From: Acidobacteriota bacterium
GTDB lineage: Bacteria; Acidobacteriota; Terriglobia; Terriglobales; Acidobacteriaceae
Reading direction: 5' to 3'
Length of the DNA: 64,000 nt
Assembly (NCBI GenBank): GCA_021792135.1
Contig: JAJYVF010000024.1
Location: forward strand, 19,855-83,854
This document shows, in pieces, positions 35,988 to 47,700 of the stretch; the stretch's first letter is position 1, and each line of letters begins with the position of its first letter. The notes beneath the pieces were generated by a model, which searched no databases, was not told the origin of the DNA, and worked only from the letters and a program-made list of their open reading frames with translations. A program made the translations under genes and the position numbers.

Positions 35988-38900
35988 AGGCTGGTCTCCT
36001 CCGCGCTCGGCATCGAGTCGCCCGCCAGTTCGGCGGAATGCAGTGAAGGCCGCTTTCCGGTGAGCTTCCGGCCGATCCTGTCAAAGAAAATGTAAATGAC
36101 AGGGGTGGTGTAGAGGGTGAGGATCTGGCTGAGCAGCAGGCCGCCGACCATCGAGATTCCCAGCGGGCGGCGCAGTTCCGAACCCAGCCCGGTGCCGAGC
36201 GCCAGCGGCAGTCCGCCGAGCAGGGCAGCCATGGTAGTCATCATGATGGGGCGGAAGCGCAGCATGCTGGCTTCGAAAATGGCCTCGGTGGAGTCCTTGC
36301 CCCGCTCGCGCTCCGCTTCGAGCGCGAAGTCCACAATCAGAATGCCGTTCTTCTTGACGATCCCGATCAGCAGGATGATGCCGATTATGGCGACCACGCT
36401 CAGGTCCTGGTGGAAGAGCATGAGCGAGAGTAGCGCTCCCACTCCGGCTGAGGGTAGCGTGGAGAGAATCGTGATCGGGTGAATGAAGCTCTCGTACAGC
36501 ACGCCGAGCACGATGTAGACCGTCACAATGGCGGCAAGGATCAGCAGCGCTTCATTGGAGAGCGAGTTTTCGAAGGCGGCCGCGGTTCCCTGGAATTCGG
36601 CCTGCAGGCTGGCAGGGAAGTGCAGCCCGTCCGCAACCTTGTTGATGTCCGTGATCGCCGTGCCCAGGGAGGTGTCGGGAGCCAGGTTGAACGATACCGT
36701 CACCACAGGGAACTGGCCCTGGTGGTTGATGGAGAGGGCTTCGGTGGTATCCGATGCGTGCGTGAAGGCCCTGAGCGGAACCGCATTGGCCCCCACCGCG
36801 GCCGTCGTGGCATTCGGGGTAGTCCCGGCAATCGTTCCGCCCAGCGGAGAGGAGACACCCTGCGTGCTGGTGCTCCCGGCCAGTACCGTCGCGGGCGCCA
36901 CCAGCACCACAGCAGAGGGAGTGTAGCGAGTTGCCGTGGTGAGAGCGTTCGATCCTGCTGCGGCCGAGGCCGACGCGGCAAAGGAAGTGGCAGCTCCGGC
37001 CCCGCTTGCGCCCGACGACGCGTTGGTCTGGATGTACAGATCGCCAAGGTTGTCCGGGTTCTGCTGCCACTGCGGTGCCGTTTCCAGCACCACATGATAC
37101 TGGTTGAGCTGCGTATAGAGAGTGTTGATCTCGCGCTGTCCGTAAGAGTCGTACAGCGTATTGTCGATCGTGGTCGGAGCGATGCCCAGGCGTGACGCCG
37201 TCACCCGGTCGATCATCAGCGAAACGGCGCGCCCGCCCGTCTGCTCGTCGGTGGCGACATCTTCCAGCTCCGGCAGTTTCTTCAGTCGGGACACAAACCT
37301 CGCCGTCCATTCATTCAGCTCGTCCGTGTTGGGATCCTCCAGCGTGTACTGGTACTGCGTACGGCTCACCCGGTCATCTACCGTGATATCCTGCACCGGC
37401 TGCATGTAAAGGTGAATCCCGTGTACCTGATCGAGGGACCGCTGCAGCCTGCGAATCACATCGGCTGCGCTCATGTGGCGCTGATCGAGCGGCTTCAGGT
37501 TGATGTTGATCCGGCCGCTGTTCAGCGTGGTGTTGATGCCGTCGGCGCCGATAAACGACGACAGGCTCTCGACTGCTGGATCCTTGAGGATGACCGCCGC
37601 CAGTTCCTTCTGCTTCTCCTTCATGGCTTCAAAGGAACTTGCCTGGGGCGCTTGGGAAATGCCCTGGATAACCCCCGTATCCTGCACCGGGAAGAAGCCC
37701 TTGGGAATAATAATGTAGAGGTAGACGGTCAGGACCAGGGTGGCCAGGGCGACCAGCAGCGTCAGGGTCTGGTAGCGGAGGATCACGCGCAGCGTGCGGC
37801 CGTAGAACGCGATCATGCGCGTAAATACGTGCTCCGACCATCGATACAGCCGGGTTTGCTGGATCTCCGGCTCGTGGCGCAGGATTCGGGAGCACATCAT
37901 GGGAGTCAGCGTGAGCGATACCACCGCCGAGATAATGATGGTGACCGCCAAGGTTACGGCGAATTCCCGGAAAAGATGTCCCACCACATCGCCCATAAAG
38001 AGCAGCGGGATGAGCACAGCAATTAGCGAGATGGTGAGCGAGACGATGGTGAAGCCGATCTGCCCGGCGCCGGTCAGCGCGGCCTGGAGCGGCGACATGC
38101 CCTCCTCGAGGTAGCGCGAGATGTTCTCGATCATGACGATGGCATCGTCCACCACGAATCCGGTGGAGATGGTCAGCGCCATCAGCGACAGGTTATCGAG
38201 GCTGTAGCCCAGCAGGTACATCGCCGCGAAAGTGCCGATCAGCGAGAGCGGAACCGCCACGCTCGGAATGATGGTGGCGTAGAGGCTCCGCAGGAAGAGG
38301 AAAATAACCAGAACCACCAGGCCGATGGTGAGCATCAGCTCGAACTCGACATCGTTCACCGAGGCCTGAATGCTGGTCGTCATGTCCGTGAGCGTGTGAA
38401 TGCGGATCGACGCCGGCAGATCCGTCTCCAGTTGCGGCAGGATCTTCTTGATGGAACGGACAACCGTGATGGTATTGGCGCCCGGCTGCCGCTGGATGTT
38501 CAGGATGATGGACGGGGTTTTATTCATCCAGGCGGCCTGATCCTTGTTCTCCACGCCATTGACGACCGTGGCTACGTCCCTGACAAACACGGGCGCGCCA
38601 TTCAGGTAAGACACCACGATGTCTCGGTATTGCGCCGCCGTGCTGATCTGATCGTTGGAGTCGATCTGCCAGTCCTGCCGGGGACCGTCGAAGTTGCCCT
38701 TCGCGGAATTGACGCTGGCGTTGGTAAGAGCCGTGCGCAGATCCTCCATGTTCAGTCCGTAAGAGGAGAGCGCAACCGGATTGGCCTCGATGCGCACCGC
38801 CGGCTTCTGGCCGCCGCTGATGCTCACCAGTCCGACGCCGCTCAGTTGCGAGATCTTGGGCGCAAGGCGGGTATCCACCAGATCCTCGACCTGCGATAGC

Positions 38901-39349
38901 GGCAGGGCATTGGAGGTGATCGCCATGGTAAGGATGGGCGCGTCGGCCGGGTTGGTCTTGTTGTAGACCGGCGGCGTCGGCAGATCGGAGGGCAGATAGG
39001 TCTGGGCGGCGTTCATGCCCGCCTGAACCTCTTCCTCTGCCACGTCCATGCCCAGAGAAAGATTGAATTGCAGGACGATCACCGAGACGCCCTCCGCGCT
39101 GGTGGAGGTCATCTGGCTGAGGCCCTGCATCTCGCCGAACTGCCGTTCGAGAGGCGCGGTGATGGTGGTCGCCGTTACATCGGGGCTGGCGCCCGGATAG
39201 AACGTCAGCACCTGAATGGTGGGATAGTCCACCTGAGGCAATGCCGAGACTGGAAGCTGGGTGAACGCCACGATGCCCACGAGCAGGATGGCCGCCATCA
39301 GCAGCGACGTGGCGACCGGCCGCAGAATAAATGGGCGGGACGGACTCAC
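35984..39349 (-). CDS. mdtB: RND multidrug efflux transporter, MdtB-like subunit with Ala/Thr-rich insert
   Basis: A 1121-residue HAE-1 transporter, about 80 residues longer than usual. [40 protein letters not shown] and [15 protein letters not shown] match its mdtC neighbour. The extra length is a low-complexity segment (about residues 775-856) rich in Ala, Thr and Ser, including [10 protein letters not shown] and [15 protein letters not shown], within the second periplasmic loop just before a VPLRAF strand. Substrates are unknown. GTG at 39349 overlaps the mdtA stop (GTGA), and its own stop overlaps the mdtC ATG. Confidence 0.92.
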   Translation of the reverse strand: MSPSRPFILRPVATSLLMAAILLVGIVAFTQLPVSALPQVDYPTIQVLTFYPGASPDVTATTITAPLERQFGEMQGLSQMTSTSAEGVSVIVLQFNLSLGMDVAEEEVQAGMNAAQTYLPSDLPTPPVYNKTNPADAPILTMAITSNALPLSQVEDLVDTRLAPKISQLSGVGLVSISGGQKPAVRIEANPVALSSYGLNMEDLRTALTNASVNSAKGNFDGPRQDWQIDSNDQISTAAQYRDIVVSYLNGAPVFVRDVATVVNGVENKDQAAWMNKTPSIILNIQRQPGANTITVVRSIKKILPQLETDLPASIRIHTLTDMTTSIQASVNDVEFELMLTIGLVVLVIFLFLRSLYATIIPSVAVPLSLIGTFAAMYLLGYSLDNLSLMALTISTGFVVDDAIVMIENISRYLEEGMSPLQAALTGAGQIGFTIVSLTISLIAVLIPLLFMGDVVGHLFREFAVTLAVTIIISAVVSLTLTPMMCSRILRHEPEIQQTRLYRWSEHVFTRMIAFYGRTLRVILRYQTLTLLVALATLVLTVYLYIIIPKGFFPVQDTGVIQGISQAPQASSFEAMKEKQKELAAVILKDPAVESLSSFIGADGINTTLNSGRININLKPLDQRHMSAADVIRRLQRSLDQVHGIHLYMQPVQDITVDDRVSRTQYQYTLEDPNTDELNEWTARFVSRLKKLPELEDVATDEQTGGRAVSLMIDRVTASRLGIAPTTIDNTLYDSYGQREINTLYTQLNQYHVVLETAPQWQQNPDNLGDLYIQTNASSGASGAGAATSFAASASAAAGSNALTTATRYTPSAVVLVAPATVLAGSTSTQGVSSPLGGTIAGTTPNATTAAVGANAVPLRAFTHASDTTEALSINHQGQFPVVTVSFNLAPDTSLGTAITDINKVADGLHFPASLQAEFQGTAAAFENSLSNEALLILAAIVTVYIVLGVLYESFIHPITILSTLPSAGVGALLSLMLFHQDLSVVAIIGIILLIGIVKKNGILIVDFALEAERERGKDSTEAIFEASMLRFRPIMMTTMAALLGGLPLALGTGLGSELRRPLGISMVGGLLLSQILTLYTTPVIYIFFDRIGRKLTGKRPSLHSAELAGDSMPSAEETSL

Positions 39350-40752
39350 GGGGCGCTGCTTTCCATGGTGACGGTGGCCTGCGCCGACGGGAAGTTGGCT
39401 GTGGTCAGGTAGACCGCCGCACCGCTCTCCAGCCTGTTGAAGCTGCTGTTGGCCACCAGATCGCCTGGCTGAATCCCCTCAACGGCGGTGTCGCCGCGAT
39501 CGGTCACGCCCGTTTTCACGACCTGCATCACAACGTGGTACTGCGCCTTCTGTGCTTGCTGTGCGCCTGTGCCACTCGGAGGGCCGCTGTGGCCCTGCTC
39601 GTTTCCGCGCTGGCCGGTGCTGACGTTCGGATTTTTGGCGCTGCCGCTCTGCGGAGTCCCGGTGCTCTGCGGCGGTACCTTCGCAGGGGTGCCGGAACCG
39701 GGCTTGAGAAGGTAAACGAACGCCGTATTGCCGTTGTGCTGGATTGCCGAAGAGGGAACGATGACCTGGTTCTGCAGCGTATTGACCAGCAGGCGGGTGT
39801 TTACGAACTGGTTGGGGAAGAGCCCATCCTTCGTGTTCGGGAACACTGCACGAAGCTTGACGGTGCCCGTCGTGGTATCGATCAGGTTATCCACGGTCAT
39901 CAGACGGCCGGTTCCGATCTGGCCTTCATTGGCCCGGTCCCAGGCTTCCACCATGAGTTTTTTGCCCTGCCGCATCGGAGCCACTACCTGGGGCAGGTCA
40001 TCCTCGGGCAGCGTAAAGATGACGGTAATAGGCTGAAGCTGGGCCACCACGACCAGAGTCGTGGTGGAATTCGCCGTGACCAGATTGCCGGGATCGACCA
40101 GCCGCAGGCCGACTCGGCCCGTGATCGGCGAGGCGATGTGGCAAAAATCGACCTGCACCTGATCGAATTGCACGAGGCCCTGGTCATTTCTCACCGTTCC
40201 CTGGTCCTGCAGCACCAGCTTTTGCTGGTCTTCCAGCATCTGCCGGGGAATCGCGTTCTTCGCCCACGCCTGCTGGTAGCGCTCCAGGTCCATCTGCGCC
40301 TGGGAAAGCATGTTCTGGTCGCGCTCGAGAGCGCCCTGTGCCTGCACCAGCTGCGCCCGGTAGGGCCGGTCGTCGATGTCAATGAGGGGATCGCCCTTCC
40401 TGACCATCTGGCCTTCGCGGTAATGGACGTCCGTGATGACGCCCGTTACCTCTGCCGTGATGGAGTCTGTGTAGACGGGGGTGACGGTGCCGAGCGCCGG
40501 AAGGTAAACGCCCAGGCTGCCCCGCCTGGCCGTGGCGGGAACCACTGGTACAGGGCCGAACATCATGCGCCGCCCGCCCCCCATGGTGGCCTGTGACTGG
40601 CGGTGAGTGGCGATGACCCAATAGAACAGCAGCCCGAAAAGGATGAGAATTACAGCCCATATCCAGCGGTGACGCCGCTTGCCCGGCGGCTTGGGCGCTG
40701 CGGGCGCCTGATGGTCCGGTGGCGCGGTGGAAGCAGAAGCTTGAGCATTCAT
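39346..40752 (-). CDS. mdtA: RND efflux periplasmic adaptor (MdtA-like membrane fusion protein)
   Basis: A 468-residue adaptor linking the inner-membrane pump to the outer-membrane duct. After a Pro/Ala-rich N-terminus a membrane anchor ([18 protein letters not shown]) leads into the lipoyl and hairpin regions ([43 protein letters not shown]). A Gly/Ser/Pro/Gln-rich insert of about 50 residues (about 349-401, containing [15 protein letters not shown]) interrupts the membrane-proximal domain. ATG at 40752; it is the first gene of the four-gene operon, so the promoter must lie in 40753-41050, where I see no clear -10/-35 pair. Confidence 0.92.
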   Translation of the reverse strand: MNAQASASTAPPDHQAPAAPKPPGKRRHRWIWAVILILFGLLFYWVIATHRQSQATMGGGRRMMFGPVPVVPATARRGSLGVYLPALGTVTPVYTDSITAEVTGVITDVHYREGQMVRKGDPLIDIDDRPYRAQLVQAQGALERDQNMLSQAQMDLERYQQAWAKNAIPRQMLEDQQKLVLQDQGTVRNDQGLVQFDQVQVDFCHIASPITGRVGLRLVDPGNLVTANSTTTLVVVAQLQPITVIFTLPEDDLPQVVAPMRQGKKLMVEAWDRANEGQIGTGRLMTVDNLIDTTTGTVKLRAVFPNTKDGLFPNQFVNTRLLVNTLQNQVIVPSSAIQHNGNTAFVYLLKPGSGTPAKVPPQSTGTPQSGSAKNPNVSTGQRGNEQGHSGPPSGTGAQQAQKAQYHVVMQVVKTGVTDRGDTAVEGIQPGDLVANSSFNRLESGAAVYLTTANFPSAQATVTMESSAP

Positions 40753-41050
40753 CTTGTGTTCTGATCGGTCACGTGGAACTTCAAAGTAGGATTTCCCCGG
40801 AGGGGCATTCAGATCTACATCGCCTTGGCCGAAGGCGACAAAAGGCCCATTAAATCCGCAGTTTACCACCGCAGGAGACAACCCCCTGCCGGACGTACGG
40901 CACCGGAGGCGCCTCTGAGCTGCTCTTCCGCGGCATGCTGCAGAACAGTGTTGAGTAAGGGACGGGCGAGCAGCCCAAATGGTCGCAAAAATGTCCACGA
41001 CGGATCGCCGCGTCCCGGACATCGGAACGCCGCGGCCCGCGCGGGGGCCG

Positions 41051-42649
41051 TCAACGCAGCGTCGAATGCCCGGAGCGGCTCGATTCCGCCGCGATTTTTC
41101 TTAGCTGCGGAAGAATGCTGCCGAGGGCAGCGGCCGGCGCATCGGCGGTACCAAGCGAGAAATACACCTGGCGGTACAGGGGAAAGAGCCGGTCGTAAAT
41201 GGCAGCGGCCGCCGGGTCGGGATCGACGGTCTTGTCGGGCAGGCACATCGCTGCCTGTGCCGCTTCAATCGAGGGGAAGGCGCCGGCGGCGAGCGCGGCG
41301 ATGATCCCCGATCCCAGGCTGGTAGGCACACCGTCCGGCACCAGCACCGGCTTGTTCAGCACATTGGCATAGACCTGATTCAGCACCGCATTGCGCTGCG
41401 GCACGCCGCCGGCATTGACGATACGTTCCACCGGCACGCCGTGATCGGCCATCCGCTCCAGAATGATCCGCGTATGAAAGGCCGTGCCCTCGATGGCGGC
41501 GAAGAGCTCATCCTGTGCGGTGTGGATCAGATTCCAGCCGAGCGTGATCCCGCCCAGTTCGGGATTCACCAGCACGGTGCGGTCGCCGTTGTCCCAGGAC
41601 AGACGGAGCAGGCCGGTTTGCCCTGCGCGGTAACTCTCGAGACCTCCGGAGAGCGCGGCGACGGTGGTTCCGGCGCGGCGGGCGATAGCGTCGAAGATAT
41701 CCCCCGTGGCGGAGAGGCCGGCCTCAATGCCCGTGTACTGCGGGTGCACGCTGCCCGGCACGACACCGCATACCCCCGGCACCAGTTGTGTCCGGCGGGA
41801 CATGGCAATGATGCAGGTAGAGGTGCCGACGACGTTGACCACATCGCCTTCGCGGATCCCGGAGCCGAGCGCGTCCCAGTGGGCATCGAAGGCGCCAACC
41901 GGGATGGGAATGCCGGGGCGAAGGCCCAGTTCGCCCGCCCAATTTTCAGAGAGGCGACCGGCGATGTGGTCGGAGGTGAGATACTCCCCGTCCAGTCTGG
42001 AGCGAACGCCTGCGAGCAGGGGATCCACTTTGACAAGGAAGTCCTCGGGTGGCAAACCGCCCCATTTTGGATTCCACATCCATTTGTGGCCCATGGCGCA
42101 GACGCTGCGTTTTGCCTGGTGCGGCGAGGTGACGCCGCAGAGCGCAGCGGCCACCATGTCGCAGTGTTCGAAGGCGCTGGCAAAGCGGTCGCGCTTGTCG
42201 GGGTTGTGGCGCAGCCAGTGGAGCAGCTTTGCAAAACCCCATTCGTGGGAGTAGACGCCGCCGCACCACTCGATGGCTTCGAGGTGCTCGCGGTGGGCAA
42301 GTTCGGTGATTTTGCGTGCTTCTTCGTGAGCGCGGTGGTCGCACCAGAGGTAGTACTCACTCAGCGGCTGCATCTGCGCGTCGACGGGAACGACGCTGGA
42401 GCCGGTCGTGTCGAGTGCGATGGCCGCAACCTGCTCGCCCGCGGTACCGGAGTCGCGCAGGACCGCATGCGTGGCCTGGGTGAGAGCGCGCATCTGGTCG
42501 GCGTGCGACTGGGTGGCAAAATCCGGATCGTCGCGGCGGCGGTGAAGAGGATACTCCGCTGAGGCGGTGCCCAGACGGCCGCGCTCAGTATCGAGGAGGG
42601 TGACGCGGACGCTGAGAGTTCCGAAGTCGACGCCGGCAACGATGGTCAT
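41051..42649 (-). CDS. araB: Ribulokinase (FGGY family)
   Basis: A 532-residue sugar kinase phosphorylating L-ribulose (or a related ketopentose) in arabinose use. It begins VAGVDFGTLSVRV (ATP phosphate loop), and has ALDTTGSSVVPVD, YYLWCDHRAHEEA, the ribulokinase-specific KWMWNPKWGGLP region, GAFDAHWDALG with the catalytic Asp, and GTSTCIIAMS. Length suits AraB rather than xylulokinase. ATG at 42649 follows GAGG. AraA and AraD are not in the window; the gene is upstream of the efflux operon by 298 bases on the same strand, apparently by chance. Confidence 0.92.
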   Translation of the reverse strand: MTIVAGVDFGTLSVRVTLLDTERGRLGTASAEYPLHRRRDDPDFATQSHADQMRALTQATHAVLRDSGTAGEQVAAIALDTTGSSVVPVDAQMQPLSEYYLWCDHRAHEEARKITELAHREHLEAIEWCGGVYSHEWGFAKLLHWLRHNPDKRDRFASAFEHCDMVAAALCGVTSPHQAKRSVCAMGHKWMWNPKWGGLPPEDFLVKVDPLLAGVRSRLDGEYLTSDHIAGRLSENWAGELGLRPGIPIPVGAFDAHWDALGSGIREGDVVNVVGTSTCIIAMSRRTQLVPGVCGVVPGSVHPQYTGIEAGLSATGDIFDAIARRAGTTVAALSGGLESYRAGQTGLLRLSWDNGDRTVLVNPELGGITLGWNLIHTAQDELFAAIEGTAFHTRIILERMADHGVPVERIVNAGGVPQRNAVLNQVYANVLNKPVLVPDGVPTSLGSGIIAALAAGAFPSIEAAQAAMCLPDKTVDPDPAAAAIYDRLFPLYRQVYFSLGTADAPAAALGSILPQLRKIAAESSRSGHSTLR

Positions 42650-42903
42650 AGAAAGGCCTCGCGGATGGGAACCGGCAGAAGTCCGGGACTGCCGGTAAAC
42701 ATTTTCCTGCGCTTTTCATTCAAATGGAACAGTGCGTGCTTGTCCAGCACCCACTGGACGGCAAGGCTCAGTCGCATTACTGTGGAACTACCCACCGGGA
42801 ACGACTGGGCCGCCCCCTGGTGCATCTAAACCACTACCCTGGCGTGGTATAGCCGCGACTGTGTTTACCCGGCCCCGGTCGGCAACCTCCCACCTGTGAA
42901 TGG

Positions 42904-44730
42904 ATGAGCGGCGAAGGTAATAACGATTCGCGAAACGCATGGGCGGAGCGTCTGCGCGCTCTCCGCAATGTACCCCATGTGCTGAGAATCCTGTGGCAGG
43001 CCGGTAAGTCGATCGTGACCTGGGGTCTGATTTTGCGGGTCATCCAGCCGGCCGTGACGCTGGGGATCGGCATCGTCGCCGCGCAGATTGTCTACGGCGT
43101 CACCCGTACCATTGAACATCAGCCGCAGCTGCACCACTTCTGGTGGCTCGTGGGGGGGGAAATCGGGCTGGCTCTGCTGAACGGCATTTTGAATCGCCTG
43201 ATGGATTACACGGACCAGATTCTGGCCGACCGGTATACGAATCACGTCAGCGTCCAGGTGATGGAGCAGGCCGCGAAGCTGGATCTGACCACCTACGAGA
43301 ACCCCGAGTTTTACGACCGCCTCGAACGGGCCCGGGTGCAGGCCACGGACCGGCTGGCCATGATCCAGCAGATGGGGCGGCTCCTCCAGCAGGTGATCAT
43401 GACCCTGATCTGGAGCAGTGTGCTGATCTACCGGTCTCCCCTGATGGTTCTGCCGCTGGTGGCCGGTGTACTGCCGTCGTTTGTGGGCGAGACGCATTTT
43501 GCGTTTCTGGGCTACGAGAAGAACTTCCGCCAGACCCCGCGCAAGCGCGTCATGGACTACCTGCGCCAGGTGGGCGGCAGCAAAGAGTCCGCCAAGGAGC
43601 TGAAACTCTTCAATCTCAGCGAATACCTGACCAACCGATTCCGCGATCTGTCTGAGGGCATCTACCAGGAGAATGTTGCGCTGGCGAACAGGAAGATGGT
43701 CTGGGGCGGCCTCCTGTCGCTCGTCAGCACGCTCGGCTATTACGGCGCGTATGTGTATGCGATCTATGAGGCGGTTACCGGCCAGTATCCCAATGTGGCG
43801 GCTTTCGTCCTGGTGACCCAGGCCATTCAGCAGGCAAGCTCGAACTTCCAGCAGGCGTTCTCGACTGCGTCCGGCATTGCGGACCAGGCGCTGTTCCTCA
43901 CGGACCTGATTGCGTTCTTCGAGATGAAGCCGACCGTCCAGTCGAAGCCGAATGCCCTGCCGGCGCCGCGGCCCATCCGGCGCGGATTCGAATTCCGCAA
44001 CGTTTCCTTTGCCTATCCGGGGACGACGAGGAAGGTCCTGAAGAACTTCAATTTCAGCATTCAGCCGGGCGAGCGTATTGCGCTGATTGGCGAAAACGGC
44101 CAGGGCAAGACGACCGTCGTCAAGCTGATCACACGGCTTTACGATCCCACGGAGGGGCAGATCCTGCTCGACGGCATCGACCTGCGCGAGTATTCTCTCG
44201 AAGACCTGCATCACGAGATGGGAGTCATCTTCCAGGATTTCATGCGCTACGAAATGACCGTGAAGGAGAACATCGGCGTGGGTCACGTCGAGGTGCTCCA
44301 CACGGAGGAGGAGATCCGTGCAGCCGCCGAGAAGAGCCTGGCTGCGGAAGTGGTGAAAAGGCTGGCCGGCGGTTACGACCAGATGCTGGGCCGCCGCTTT
44401 GTTTCCGGCGTCGATCTCTCCGGCGGCGAGTGGCAGCGGATCGCGCTGGCCCGCGCTTACCTGCGCGATGCGCAGCTGCTGATCCTCGACGAGCCAACGG
44501 CGGCGCTCGACGCCAAAAGCGAGATAGAGGTCTTCGAGCGCTTCGCGGAACTGACCACGGGCAAGATGGCGCTCCTGATTTCGCACCGCTTCTCGACGGT
44601 GCGCATGGCTGACCGCATTGTCGTTCTCGAAGGAGGGCGACTCGTGGAGGAGGGGACACACCAGCAGCTGATCGCGCTGGGCGGCCGCTATGCGGAAATG
44701 TTTGAGATGCAGGCGGCCAGTTACAGGTGA
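42904..44730 (+). CDS. ABC transporter, fused permease and ATPase (exporter half)
   Basis: A 608-residue type IV exporter half-transporter working as a dimer. Six membrane helices cover residues about 35-330. The ATPase has Walker A GENGQGKTT from Gly396, signature LSGGEWQR from Leu505, Walker B LLILDEPTAALD with Asp529-Glu530, and a switch His in ISHRFSTVRMAD. The next gene starts 13 bases downstream and encodes a glucan-synthase-like enzyme, so the substrate may be its glucan, like NdvA/ChvA with NdvB/ChvB; that is inference from context. ATG at 42904 has no clear Shine-Dalgarno. Confidence 0.9.
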   Translation: MSGEGNNDSRNAWAERLRALRNVPHVLRILWQAGKSIVTWGLILRVIQPAVTLGIGIVAAQIVYGVTRTIEHQPQLHHFWWLVGGEIGLALLNGILNRLMDYTDQILADRYTNHVSVQVMEQAAKLDLTTYENPEFYDRLERARVQATDRLAMIQQMGRLLQQVIMTLIWSSVLIYRSPLMVLPLVAGVLPSFVGETHFAFLGYEKNFRQTPRKRVMDYLRQVGGSKESAKELKLFNLSEYLTNRFRDLSEGIYQENVALANRKMVWGGLLSLVSTLGYYGAYVYAIYEAVTGQYPNVAAFVLVTQAIQQASSNFQQAFSTASGIADQALFLTDLIAFFEMKPTVQSKPNALPAPRPIRRGFEFRNVSFAYPGTTRKVLKNFNFSIQPGERIALIGENGQGKTTVVKLITRLYDPTEGQILLDGIDLREYSLEDLHHEMGVIFQDFMRYEMTVKENIGVGHVEVLHTEEEIRAAAEKSLAAEVVKRLAGGYDQMLGRRFVSGVDLSGGEWQRIALARAYLRDAQLLILDEPTAALDAKSEIEVFERFAELTTGKMALLISHRFSTVRMADRIVVLEGGRLVEEGTHQQLIALGGRYAEMFEMQAASYR

Positions 44731-44743
44731 TACGAGGGCAGGC

Positions 44744-47700
44744 ATGTCGGAGAATGTGGCTATGATCGATGAACAGCGGATGCGGGAGGCGGGTCTCGAG
44801 CCGGAACAGCTGCGCTCGGCCGCGCTGGAAGACGCACGCCGTTGGAGCACGATCCACCAGCCCCGGGAAGTCACCTCGTTTGAAACGCGGATTCAGATTG
44901 TGCGGCAGAAGCTGGATGCGCTCCTGATGGCTCTGGATCAGCTGCCGGCGCGGGGATGGCCCGGCCCCGAGCCGCTGCTCGAGATTCGCGAAAACCCTCG
45001 CATGATGCGAGCGGTACTGGGAGATCTGAGATCCGTCGGGCGCAAGATCCGTCGCCTGCCCCATTCGGTTGCCGCGCACCAGGCAGAACCGCGCACTGCC
45101 GCGGTAGCTGCCGGATATATCGCCGCCAGCGGGTCGGTATGGAATGCCGATGCGCTGCACATCTATCTGAACGGGTTTCAGAGTATCGAACCTCTTTTGC
45201 TCGATGAACTGTGGGTGCTTCCCGTCGTGTTGCGGTTTGTGCTGCTCGAGCTGGTCCTCGAGCAGGGGGCTGCGCGACTCAGGGCGCTCTCGTTCCATGA
45301 CTCTGTTCCGCGCGTGGACCTTCCCGATGCGGAAGCGGACGCGGCCCGGCTGAAGGCCCGTATCCAGTCGCTGCGTGATATCACCTACGTCGACTGGCAT
45401 TTTGTGATGGAGCCGCTGGTTGCTTTTGACGGCATCCTTCGTGAAGATCCTGCGGGCGCCTATTCCCGCATGGACTTCGACAGCCGGGAAGTCTACCGCA
45501 AACAGGTAGCACGCATCGCCCGCCACTGCAGCTATACCGAGGTTGACGTTGCCCGAGAGGCTGTTCATCTGGCCCGCGCTGCCCGGCAGGAAACTGTGGT
45601 GGACAGCCGCATGCACCTCCGCCGCGCGCATGTGGGCTACTACCTGATCGATCATGGCTTCGAGGATCTGAAGGCGCGCATCAGCTACCATCCGCGGCTC
45701 ATCGACCGCGCGAGGACGCTGGTGCGCCACTATGCCGACGACTTCTTTATCGGCGGCATTGAAGTGCTGACGGTCATTCTCATTGCGGCGTTCCTGCTGC
45801 CGCTGATTCCTAACTACTCGATCTTCGGTGGGCTCACGCTTGCTTTCTTTCTGCTCCTGATTCCGGCCACGCAGGGCGCGGTGGATCTGGTGAACAACAC
45901 CATCTCGTGGCTGTTCCAGCCGATGCAGCTTCCCAAGCTCGACTTCTCCAGGGGGATTCCCGAGGAATATACGACGCTGGTGGCGGTGCCCACCCTGCTG
46001 CTGAACGAGAACGAGGTTCGCGAACTGGTGCAGGACCTGGAAGTTCGCTGCCTGGCCAATCCCGATCCCAATCTGCACCTGGCGCTGCTGACCGATCTGC
46101 CCGATTCCGTCAGCCGCCCGCGCGAGAACGACAGCGATCCGCTGGTCGATCTGGCGGTCCAGCTCATCGATGATCTGAATGCGCGCTACCAGGACCGCAG
46201 CAAATATGGGCGATTCATGCTCCTGCACCGGCATCGTGTCTTCAACGCGCGCCAGGGCGTGTGGATGGGCTGGGAGCGGAAACGCGGCAAGCTGCTGGAT
46301 CTGAACAATCTGCTCCAGGGTGAGTTTGACGCTTTTCCGGTGAAAGCCGGTGACATGAGCGCCCTGCGCCGGGTGCAGTACATCATTACGCTGGATTCGG
46401 ATACCCAGTTGCCCCGGGGCACGGCACAGGCGCTGATCGGAGCCATGGCCCATCCTCTGAACCGAGCCATCATCGATCCCGAGCGGCGGATTGTGACGCA
46501 GGGGTACGGCATCCTGCAACCCCGTGTGGGGGTCAGCGTGCGCTCGGCGGCACGCTCCCGCATGGCATCGATCTACTCCGGACAGACCGGCTTTGATATC
46601 TACACCCGTGCCATCTCCGATGTTTACCAGGATCTCTACGGCGAAGGCAGCTTCACGGGCAAGGGCATTTATGAGGTCAGCACACTCCATGCGGTGCTCG
46701 AGAAGCGCTTTCCGCGCAATGCATTGCTCAGCCACGACCTGATTGAAGGAGCATACGCGCGCGCCGGCCTCGCCACAGACATCGAGGTCATCGACGATTA
46801 CCCGTCCCATTACAGCGCCTATACGCGCCGCAAGCATCGCTGGGTTCGTGGCGACTGGCAGATTGCGCAGTGGCTCTTCTCGCATGTGCCGGACGAATCC
46901 GGCAGGTACGTCCGCAATCCCATTTCGACCATCTCGCGGTGGAAGATTCTCGATAACCTGCGCCGTTCGCTGGTCGAGCCCATGACGATGGTTCTGCTGG
47001 TGGCCGGATGGCTTGGCCTGCCCGGGGGGGCACTCTACTGGACCGCGGCCACGCTGTTCCTGCTCTTCTTCCCGCCGATCGTGCAGCTGGCCTTCGGCCT
47101 CGGCCGGGCGATGCTCATCGAACAGGAGGGTCTGGTTCGCGATGTGTGGGTTGGTTTTCAGCAGGCCCTCATCACCACGCTGCTGACCCTGACTTTCCTG
47201 CCGCACCAGACGGTGATGGCCGTCGATGCTATCGTGCGTGCCCTGGTGCGGCGCATGGTCACCGGGGAGCGGCTGCTCGAGTGGGAGACGGCAGCGGAGG
47301 CTGAGTCGTCCACGCGCCGCACCTCCGCGGTGGACCGGTACCTCGCGTTCACGCCGATAGTCGGCGTGGCTCTGGCGCTGGTGCTGGCGGCTGTTCATCC
47401 GGTGTCCCTGATTGTCGCGGCGCCGATTCTGATCCTGTGGGGCTTCGAGCGTGATGTGACCCTGTGGCTCGACAAGCCTCCGCGCGAGCCGCAGCGACAG
47501 CTCCGCCGCGAGGACGAACTCTTTTTGCGCGAATGTGCCCTGCGCGTATGGCGTTTCTTTGATGAATTCGGCGGAGCGCGCCACAATTACCTCATCCCTG
47601 ACAACGTCGAGGAGGACGGTATCTTTGAAGCTGCCCGCGTCTCGCCCACGAATCTCGGACTCCTGTTAAACGCGCGCCAGGCGGCGTGTGAGTTCGGGTT

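Noticed and set aside
34491..36095. 534-residue plus-strand frame
   Set aside because: Antisense to mdtC; it is full of Asp, His, Arg and Gly without any domain pattern.
44240..47584. 1114-residue open frame on the minus strand
   Set aside because: It is antisense to the ABC and GT84 genes, whose conserved motifs are complete. The product is low in hydrophobic order and rich in Arg, His and Gln, typical of shadow frames in G+C-rich DNA.
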